A DNA stretch of 17,587 nt from RYN-124 sp046262175 (GTDB lineage: Bacteria; Actinomycetota; Actinomycetes; Mycobacteriales; SCTD01): contig JBHENF010000031.1 in NCBI GenBank assembly GCA_046262175.1, positions 1 through 17,587 of the forward strand, in the 5' to 3' direction. Positions 8,415 through 15,190 of this stretch are shown here, piece after piece. The translations under genes and the position numbers were made by a program. The notes under the pieces were generated by a model. The model did no database searches and had not been told where the DNA came from. It was given only the letters and a program-made list of their open reading frames with translations. Within the stretch, counting starts at the first letter, position 1. Each line of letters begins with the position of its first letter.

Positions 8415-10364
8415 TTATCCGGTGGTCAGCGTGATCGGCGGCGCGGTCGTGCCGGTCGGCGCGATCTTCAGGCCACGCAAGGCGAACGACATGACCGACT
8501 GGAAGACCGGCCCCGCGGTGGCACCGCCGTAGTAGCCGCGCCGGCCGGTGCCCTGCAGCACGACGGCCGTGACCAGACGCGGCGCGTCTGCAGGGGCGAA
8601 GCCGATGAACGACGAGGTGTAGTTGCCGGCGGCGTAGCGGCCGTCGACGACGCGCTGGGCCGTACCCGTCTTGCCCGCGATCCGGTACCCCGGCACGGCG
8701 GCGAGCGGGGCGGTGCCCTCCTCGCTGACGACGGCCTCGAGCATCCCGCGCAGCTGCGCGGCGACCTCGGGCGAGATGACGCGGCGGCTGGCGGGCTTGG
8801 CGGCCGGTACGAGGTGGCCGGAGGAGTCGGCGACGGCCTTCACGACCGTCGGCGTCACCCGTACGCCGCCGTTGGCGACGGTGGCGTACACCGACGCGAC
8901 CTGCATGACGTTGACCGAGACGCCCTGGCCGATCGGGATCGTCGCTATGGACGTGCCGGACCAGTCGGCCGGCTTGGGCAGCAGACCGCGCGTCTCGCCC
9001 GGCAGACCGAGGCCAGTCTTCTCGCCGTACCCGAACCGGCGCATCGCGTCGTACAGCCGCTCCGCCCCGACCTTCTGCGCGACCATGACCGTGCCGATGT
9101 TGGACGACTTCGCGAGCACGCCGGCGAACGTCAGGTGCTCGGTGCCGTGCCGCTCCGCGTCGTGCACGGTGTGCCGGCCGACCTGGTACGTCGGGGGCAC
9201 GACGATCGGCGTGGCCGGCGTGACCACCCCCGACTCGAGCGCCGCGGCGGCGGTGATGACCTTGTTGACCGAGCCCGGCTCGTACACGTCGGCGATCGCC
9301 ACGTTCTTCAGCGCCTGCGGCGAGGTCTTGGCGTTGCGGCTGTCCGGGTTGAACGTCGGCGAGGTGGCGAGCGCGAGGACCTCGCCGGTCTGCACGTCCA
9401 TGACGACGGCGGTGCCGTTGACGGCCTCGGTCTCGGCGACCTTCTGCGCGAGCACCTGCTGCGCGTACCACTGCAGGTCGCGGTCGATGGTCAGCTGGAC
9501 GTCACGACCGGGAACGGCGGGCGTGCTGGTGGTGGCGCCGGTCGGGATGACGCGACCGGCCGTGTCGACCTCGGCGGTGGTCCGGCCGTTCTTGCCGCGA
9601 AGGACGTCGTCCATCCCCGACTCCACCCCCATGAGGCCCTTGCCCTCGCGGTCGGTGAAGCCGGTGACGCTGACGGCGAGGTCACCGCCGGGGTGAGTCC
9701 GCTTCGGCTCCTGCAGCACGCCGACGCCGACCAGCCCGAGGTCGCGCACCGTCTTGCCGACGGCAGGGTCGAGGCCGCGGGCCAGGTAGACGAAGGCGCT
9801 GCTGCGGGACAGCTTCTCCTCGAGCTCGGCCGCCGGCGTCTGCAGCACGGGCGCCAGGGCCGCGGCGATGGTCGCCGGGTTGCACGGCTTCTTCGCGTCG
9901 GGCTTGCACTCGGCGCGGGCGATGATCCGCGGCTCGCCGTAGACGGCACGGGCGTCCAGCGACAGGGCGAACGGCTCGCCCGAGCGGTCGGTGATCGTGC
10001 CGCGTGGCGCGACGATGGTGTTGGTGCGGATGCGCTGGTCGACGGCCTTGTCGGCGTACGCCGTGGCGTGGAAGCCCTGCAGCCAGACCAGCCGGCCGGC
10101 GAGCAGCGCGAGCACGAGCAGGAGGAAGCCGAAGCCGCCGCGCAGGCGCGTGCCCTGGCGGCCGAGGGGCTGCGTACGCCGACGGACCGGGGGGCGCCCG
10201 GGCCGGGGCCCGGCACGGTGCGGGGCGGTACGCAGGCCCGGCGAGGGCGAACGGGTGCGCACGGGAGGGACGCTGCCCCGTCGCGGCGCGGTCGTGACGG
10301 AGGCGCGCCGCGGTGCGGCCGGAGTACGGCGTGGCGCGGGGCCGCGGGGCGGGACCGGCGTCAA
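8415..10364 (-). CDS. ftsI: class B penicillin-binding protein, septal transpeptidase FtsI (PbpB/PBP3 type)
   Basis: FtsI cross-links new peptidoglycan at the septum outside the membrane and works with FtsW. The 649-aa frame starts at a TTG whose TTGA overlaps the ftsL stop; GTG codons further in, such as residue 23, are alternatives. The order is a long Pro/Arg-rich cytoplasmic tail (1-75), one membrane anchor (about 77-96), the dimerisation domain with RGTITDRSG (121-129), and the transpeptidase domain. The active-site motifs are SVNK (Ser365, Lys368), SSN (420-422) and KTGT (565-568). The SxxK motif reads SVNK in a PGSVNK context. Two Cys (153 and 161) in the external pedestal region could form a disulfide, which is inference. 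Confidence 0.95.
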   Translation of the reverse strand: MTPVPPRGPAPRRTPAAPRRASVTTAPRRGSVPPVRTRSPSPGLRTAPHRAGPRPGRPPVRRRTQPLGRQGTRLRGGFGFLLLVLALLAGRLVWLQGFHATAYADKAVDQRIRTNTIVAPRGTITDRSGEPFALSLDARAVYGEPRIIARAECKPDAKKPCNPATIAAALAPVLQTPAAELEEKLSRSSAFVYLARGLDPAVGKTVRDLGLVGVGVLQEPKRTHPGGDLAVSVTGFTDREGKGLMGVESGMDDVLRGKNGRTTAEVDTAGRVIPTGATTSTPAVPGRDVQLTIDRDLQWYAQQVLAQKVAETEAVNGTAVVMDVQTGEVLALATSPTFNPDSRNAKTSPQALKNVAIADVYEPGSVNKVITAAAALESGVVTPATPIVVPPTYQVGRHTVHDAERHGTEHLTFAGVLAKSSNIGTVMVAQKVGAERLYDAMRRFGYGEKTGLGLPGETRGLLPKPADWSGTSIATIPIGQGVSVNVMQVASVYATVANGGVRVTPTVVKAVADSSGHLVPAAKPASRRVISPEVAAQLRGMLEAVVSEEGTAPLAAVPGYRIAGKTGTAQRVVDGRYAAGNYTSSFIGFAPADAPRLVTAVVLQGTGRRGYYGGATAGPVFQSVMSFALRGLKIAPTGTTAPPITLTTG

Positions 10365-10888
10365 CGGGCAGCCGGGGTGGCGCGCGACTTCTTCGAGGTC
10401 CAGGACGTGGTCGCCGGCTGCCAGGTGCCGGCGGCGGGGGCCTTGGGCTTGGCCTTGACCACGGGGGCCTGAGCGACGGGGGCTACGGGGGCGACGACGG
10501 GCGCGGTGCCCGCCACCGGCGCGCCGAGGACCTTGCCGTCGGAGAGCCGGAGGAAGGCCGGCGGCCCGCCCGGCACCATCCCGAGGGCCGTCGCCCGCGC
10601 CGCGAGCGAGCGCGGCGACTGCAGGTCCGCGACCTCGCGCTGCAGCGCCTGCTCACGGTCGGCGAGCTGGCGGCTCTGCACCTGCAGGGCGTGCAGCGTG
10701 AACGCGTCCTGCGCCAGGACGGTGTTCAGGGCGAGCAGCCCGAGCAGCCCGCCGAGCAGGATGAGGACGACCACGACGACGAACGGCGTACGGGCGGCGC
10801 TGGATCGGCGAGCGGCGACGAGCCGGAGGTACGCCGGCTTCGCGCTCCCGCTCCGCGGCAACGCGCGGGCGAGCGTGGCGGCGGTCAT
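10361..10888 (-). CDS. ftsL: FtsL-type septum-formation membrane protein
   Basis: This 175-aa single-pass protein occupies the usual ftsL position between rsmH and ftsI. The start is the ATG at 10888 in an ATGA overlap with the rsmH stop. A basic N-terminus (1-34) is followed by one membrane segment (about 35-57), a heptad-like coiled-coil region (about 62-92, QVQSRQLADREQALQREVADL) and a low-complexity Ala/Pro/Val/Lys tail (about 121-175). This is the bitopic layout of FtsL/FtsB/DivIC proteins, which help recruit and activate FtsW-FtsI at the septum. Sequence similarity within this family is weak, so identity rests on topology and context. The external tail is longer than in E. coli FtsL. 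Confidence 0.85.
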   Translation of the reverse strand: MTAATLARALPRSGSAKPAYLRLVAARRSSAARTPFVVVVVLILLGGLLGLLALNTVLAQDAFTLHALQVQSRQLADREQALQREVADLQSPRSLAARATALGMVPGGPPAFLRLSDGKVLGAPVAGTAPVVAPVAPVAQAPVVKAKPKAPAAGTWQPATTSWTSKKSRATPAAR

Positions 10889-11826
10889 GCGGCATCCCGT
10901 ACGCGCTCGGCGGCCCGCAGCCGCACCGAGGCGGCGCGCGGGTTGCGCGCCACCTCCTCCTCGGACGCCTGCTCCGAGCCGCGGACGAGCAGCCGCAGCT
11001 CCGGGCCCGAGCCCTCGGGGATGAACGGGAGGTCGACCGGGACGTTGCTGGTCGACCGCGTGCGCAGCTCGGACTTCACGATCTTGTCCTCCAGGGACTG
11101 GTAGCTCATGACCACGAGCCGGCCGCCGACGGCGAGGGCGTCGAGGGCGGCAGGGATCGCGCGGCGAAGCACGCCGAGCTCGTCGTTGACCTCGATGCGC
11201 AGCGCCTGGAAGGTGCGCTTCGCCGGGTGCCCGCCGGTCCGGCGAGTCGCCGCAGGGATCGCGGTACGGACCAGCTCGGCGAGCCGGGCGGTGCCGGTGA
11301 ACGGCTCGACGGCCCGCTCCCGGACGATGGCGTCGGCGATACGTGAGGCGAAGCGCTCGTCGCCGTACTCCTTGAGCACCCGCGCCAGCGAACGGCCGTC
11401 GTAGCTGTTGACGATGTCGGCGGCGGTGCGGCCGGTCGTCGGGTCCATCCGCATGTCCAGCGGCGCGTCCTGCGCGTACGCGAACCCGCGCGCCGCCTCG
11501 TCGAGCTGCAGCGAGCTGACGCCGAGGTCGAACAGGATCCCCTGCACCCGGGTGCCGCCCAGGACGCTCGGCAGCTCGTCGTACACCGCGTGCACCAGCG
11601 TGCTGCGGTCCGCGTACGACGCGAGCCGGTCGCCGCTGCGCCGCAGCGCCTCCGGGTCGCGGTCCAGCCCGATCAGGCGGGCCGTGGTCTGCGCGAGCAG
11701 CGCCTCCGCGTGCCCGCCCATGCCGAGCGTGCAGTCGACGACGACCGCGTCCGGCTCCGTCAGCGCCGGGGCCAGGAGGGCCACGCAGCGCTCGAGCAGC
11801 ACGGGGACATGCGCAGGAGCGGTCAC
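10885..11826 (-). CDS. rsmH: 16S rRNA (cytosine(1402)-N(4))-methyltransferase RsmH (MraW)
   Basis: RsmH methylates N4 of C1402 in 16S rRNA using S-adenosylmethionine. The 313 aa protein has the SAM-binding motif VVDCTLGMGGHAEALL (about 29-44), ILFDLGVSSLQLDEA (about 96-110), the block HPAKRTFQALRIEVN (about 199-213) and SYQSLEDKIVK (about 241-251, where many homologues have SFHSLEDR.VK). The GTG start at 11826 shares its first G with the TAG stop of the upstream 44-codon gene (TAGTG), so it is probably translated by coupling to that small ORF rather than from its own strong ribosome binding site. The stop overlaps the ftsL start. Confidence 0.96.
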   Translation of the reverse strand: MTAPAHVPVLLERCVALLAPALTEPDAVVVDCTLGMGGHAEALLAQTTARLIGLDRDPEALRRSGDRLASYADRSTLVHAVYDELPSVLGGTRVQGILFDLGVSSLQLDEAARGFAYAQDAPLDMRMDPTTGRTAADIVNSYDGRSLARVLKEYGDERFASRIADAIVRERAVEPFTGTARLAELVRTAIPAATRRTGGHPAKRTFQALRIEVNDELGVLRRAIPAALDALAVGGRLVVMSYQSLEDKIVKSELRTRSTSNVPVDLPFIPEGSGPELRLLVRGSEQASEEEVARNPRAASVRLRAAERVRDAA

Positions 11827-11960
11827 TAGCCGAGCAGGCTTGCGGTGGCCTGCGCGGCAACCGTCACCAGCGCCGTGACGCCGACGGAGATCGTCAGCAG
11901 CACCAGGCTCTGACGCACCTCGGCGCCGAGGTCGTCCTTCGTACCGGGCTTGTCGTCCAT
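11826..11960 (-). CDS. small single-span membrane protein, 44 aa, unknown function
   Basis: A short ORF lies exactly between mraZ and rsmH. It starts with ATG at 11960, preceded by GAGAGG with 9 nt spacing, and ends in TAG at 11826, whose G is also the first base of the rsmH GTG. The peptide begins MDDKPGTKDDLGAEVRQ, a charged soluble head, and continues into a single hydrophobic stretch (about residues 18-43: SLVLLTISVGVTALVTVAA then QATASLL) ending in G. One membrane span with the N-terminus inside is likely. I do not recognise a family. Start, ribosome binding site, coupling to rsmH and a membrane-helix composition all favour a real gene. Function is unknown; cell-wall or divisome association is only suggested by position. 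Confidence 0.75.
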   Translation of the reverse strand: MDDKPGTKDDLGAEVRQSLVLLTISVGVTALVTVAAQATASLLG

Positions 11961-12049
11961 CTGCTCGACCCTCTCGGTGGTGCTGGACCCCTCGGCTCGC
12001 GGACCTCGGGGGCGGTGCCTTGCTGGTCCCTGTTCTCAGGTCCCCGCCC

Positions 12050-12093
12050 GCTCCCCCGCCTGGCGCCGGGGAAGGTGCGCCAGGAAGGGGAGC
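12050..12093 (-). repeat. strong stem-loop in the mraZ/small-ORF intergenic region
   Basis: In the 158-bp gap after mraZ the transcript-sense strand can fold as GCTCCCC, then CCTGGCGC, a 10-nt loop, GCGCCAGG, then GGGGAGC. That is two perfect stems of 7 and 8 bp separated by a 2x2 internal loop. No T-run follows, so it does not look like a standard intrinsic terminator. It could be a transcription attenuator, an RNase processing site or an mRNA stabiliser that separates mraZ from the rest of the cluster. These roles are inference. Confidence 0.7.
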
Positions 12094-12118
12094 GGTCGGA
12101 GGCCTGAAGGCAGGGGCT

Positions 12119-12541
12119 CTAGATCAGGACCTCCTCGTCCTGCTCGGCGAACGCCTGCTCCTGCGCCGTCTCGTACGCGGCCCAGGCTTCGACGTCCCAG
12201 ATCTCGAGCCGACTGTTGGCGCCGATCACGACGCAGTCGCGGTCGAGGCCGGCGTACGTGCGCAGGCGGGCCGGGACGGTGATGCGGCCCTGCTTGTCCG
12301 GCCGCTGGTCCTCGGCGCTCGAGAAGAACATCCGGCCGTAGTCCCGGTCGCGGCGCGAGGTGAGCGACGCGGACTGGAGCTCCTCGGCCTTGGCGTCGAA
12401 CGCGGCCTTCGTGAACACGTAGAGGCAGCGCTCCTGCCCCCGTGTCACCACCACGCCTCCTGCGAGCTCGTCCCGGTACTTCGCCGGCAGGAACAGCCGG
12501 CCCTTGTCGTCGAGGCGCGGGGTGTGCGTGCCCAGGAACAC
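12119..12541 (-). CDS. mraZ: transcriptional regulator MraZ
   Basis: MraZ is a DNA-binding protein with two AbrB/SpoVT-type half-domains that controls the dcw promoter in bacteria where it has been studied. The open frame reaches 12601, but the start chosen is the GTG at 12541, giving 140 aa (family about 140-150) and the canonical beginning FLGTHTPRLDDKGR. Upstream it has AAGGGGG with 10 nt spacing. The extra 20 codons would run through the operator repeats. The two repeated motifs are DDKGRLFLPAKYRDEL (about 10-25) and DKQGRITVPARLRTYAGL (about 81-98). It is the first gene of the minus-strand cluster and probably autoregulates through the boxes at 12570-12594. Confidence 0.95.
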   Translation of the reverse strand: MFLGTHTPRLDDKGRLFLPAKYRDELAGGVVVTRGQERCLYVFTKAAFDAKAEELQSASLTSRRDRDYGRMFFSSAEDQRPDKQGRITVPARLRTYAGLDRDCVVIGANSRLEIWDVEAWAAYETAQEQAFAEQDEEVLI

Positions 12542-12569
12542 GGTCCCGCCACCCCCTTGCTCCGATGTC

Positions 12570-12594
12570 CACCACCTTACTCCACTTTCCCCCA
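12570..12594 (-). promoter_or_regulatory. candidate MraZ operator: three direct repeats at 10-bp period
   Basis: On the mraZ-sense strand the pentamers TGGGG, TGGAG and TGGTG begin at 12594, 12584 and 12574, exactly 10 bp apart. In E. coli, MraZ binds three TGGGN repeats separated by 5-bp spacers, the same period. Here the boxes lie between and over the -35 and -10 candidates, which would suit repression. Only the first matches TGGGN perfectly. Confidence 0.75.
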
Positions 12595-12601
12595 TCGTCA
12601 A
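12574..12601 (-). promoter_or_regulatory. candidate mraZ promoter
   Basis: TTGACG (12601-12596) and TAAGGT (12579-12574) are separated by 16 bp on the minus strand and stand 32 bp before the mraZ GTG. TAnnnT is the usual actinobacterial -10 form and TTGACG differs from the -35 consensus by one base. The assignment is by eye, and a slightly upstream alternative (TTGAAC near 12640) cannot be excluded. Confidence 0.55.
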
Positions 12602-12917
12602 CGCTGCCGCGCACCTGTAGCGCGTGTTCTGCCGCGTTCAACCGAGGCGTCGCGAGGTGATCAGCAGGGGGATCTGCACGCTGGGAACCCCTCAGAACGT
12701 GCATCTCCCCCTGTTGATCACGGCGAGACGGCCCGACGGTGGGGCGCGGTGGAGGTACGGGACGGCGGCGGGAACGCGCGCGGGCTCCCGCACGTCGGAT
12801 CGGGGAAGGCCTGCGGTTGCCGAACCGTTGCGCTCAGGAGGTGCTCCCGCGGGCCGCGGGTGACACGATCTGCAGTCCGCTGCCCGGCCCCGGCTCCACG
12901 GTCCAGGAGGAACCCCC
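12602..12917. other. divergent intergenic region between mraZ and the moxR operon
   Basis: No convincing gene is seen in this 316-bp stretch. It holds the upstream side of the mraZ promoter, a large imperfect palindrome (12657-12721), two small inverted repeats (CGGTT/AACCG at 12814-12827 and CCCGCGG/CCGCGGG at 12846-12860) and the moxR ribosome binding site AGGAGG at 12905-12910. I could not identify a convincing promoter for the plus-strand operon. Confidence 0.6.
12657..12721. repeat. long imperfect palindrome, 24-bp arms
   Basis: The arms are 12657-12680 and 12698-12721, with 21 of 24 positions complementary. The ends TGATCA and TGCACG-side blocks are perfect, and a run of five G faces a run of five C. 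The 17-nt centre (12681-12697) can pair further as CTGGG with CTCAG. It lies between two divergent genes, so a terminator function is not expected. It looks like an interspersed palindromic element or a large regulatory site. Confidence 0.85.
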
Positions 12918-13909
<992 letters not shown>

Positions 13910-13913
<4 letters not shown>

Positions 13914-15190
13914 GCGACCTGTCCGCCGCGCTGGCGGGGCTCACCACCCGCGGCCGCTGCCTGCTCGCGGCCGGCGCAGCGCTCGCGGTCGCGTCCATCC
14001 TGCTCGGCCAGCGCGACCTGCTCCGGGCGGCGCTGTTCCTGGTCGCCCTGCCGCTGTGCGCGGTCGCCGTCGTCGCGCGCACCCGCTACCGGCTGGCCTG
14101 CAAGCGGCACCTCGACCCCGGCCGCGTCGAGGCGGGTCGCCCCACGACGGCGCGGCTGCGGCTGGACAACGTCTCCCGCCTGCCCAGTGGCGTGCTGCTG
14201 ATGGAGGACGCACTGCCGTACACGCTCGGTGGCCGCCCCCGCTTCGTCCTGGACAAGATCGAGCCGAAGGGCGTGCGGGACGTCAGCTACCCGGTGCGCG
14301 CCGACGTCCGCGGCCGCTACACGATCGGCCCGCTGTCGGTACGGCTGACCGACCCGTTCGGGCTCGTCGAGCTCACCCGCTCGTTCGCGCAGACGGACGA
14401 CCTCGTCGTGACGCCCGTCGTCAGCTCGCTCCCGGCGGTGCGGCTCGGCGGCGACTGGGCCGGCGGCGGCGACGCGACCACCCGGTCGGTCGCCACCAGC
14501 GGAAGCGACGACGCGGCGACCCGTGAGTACCGCCAGGGCGACGACCTGCGCAAGGTGCACTGGCGCTCCACCGCCCGCGTCGGTGAGCTGATGGTCCGGC
14601 GCGAGGAGCAGCCGTTCCAGAGCCGGGCCACGCTGCTGCTCGACGGCCGAGCCGGCGCGCACCGCGGTGACGGCCCGGGGTCGTCGTTCGAGTGCGCCGT
14701 CAGCGCCGTCGCCTCGATCGGCGTCGCCCTGTCGCGGTCCGGCTTCGTGCTGCGCCTGTTCGGCGAGGACGGCAGCGACATCCCGCCGCCGGCCGCCGCG
14801 CTGACCGAGGGCGTGCTGCTGGACGCGCTGGCGCTGGTGATGCCGAGCCGCTCCGCCAGCCTGCTGCCGGCGGCGACGCGGCTGCGCACCGGCGTCGACG
14901 GGGTGCTGGTCGCGGTGCTCGGGGCGATGGACCTCGAGGACGCCGAGCGCCTCGCCCGCCTGCGGGTCGGCTCGGGCACCTGCGTCGCGGTGCTGCTCGA
15001 CACCGACAGCTGGCGACCCGGACCGCTGCGCGCCCGCGAGGCTGCCCGGCAGGACCACGAGCGGGTCGCCTCCCTCCTGGCCGGCGCCGGCTGGCGGGTG
15101 CTCCCGATCGAGCACGGCACGACCCTCGCCTCGGTGTGGCCGCTCGCCGGCGCCCGCGGCGTCCGACCGGCAGCAGAGGTGAGTGGATGA
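13910..15190 (+). CDS. DUF58 domain-containing membrane protein
   Basis: This 426-aa protein has two closely spaced membrane segments (about 16-33 and 36-58), then a beta-rich region, and the DUF58 hallmark REYRQGDDLRKVHWRSTAR (205-223) followed by GELMVRREEQ. The C-terminal part has a von Willebrand A-like layout. DUF58 proteins are usually encoded with MoxR ATPases and are considered their partners; the biochemical role is not known. The ATG start overlaps the moxR stop by ATGA, and its own stop overlaps the transglutaminase start in the same way, so the three proteins are probably made in matched amounts. Confidence 0.93.

Noticed and set aside
10198..10213. Perfect 7-bp inverted repeat CCGGGCC/GGCCCGG inside ftsI
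   Set aside because: It is pure G/C within an Arg/Pro/Gly-coding stretch, so it is expected by chance and composition.
12542..12601. N-terminal extension of mraZ by 20 codons
   Set aside because: It would translate the promoter and operator repeats. The GTG at 12541 has a good ribosome binding site and gives the usual MraZ beginning.
12814..12860. Two short inverted repeats upstream of moxR as operators or terminators
   Set aside because: They are only 5 and 7 bp, G/C-rich, and have no T-run or known motif. They are mentioned only in the description of the intergenic region.
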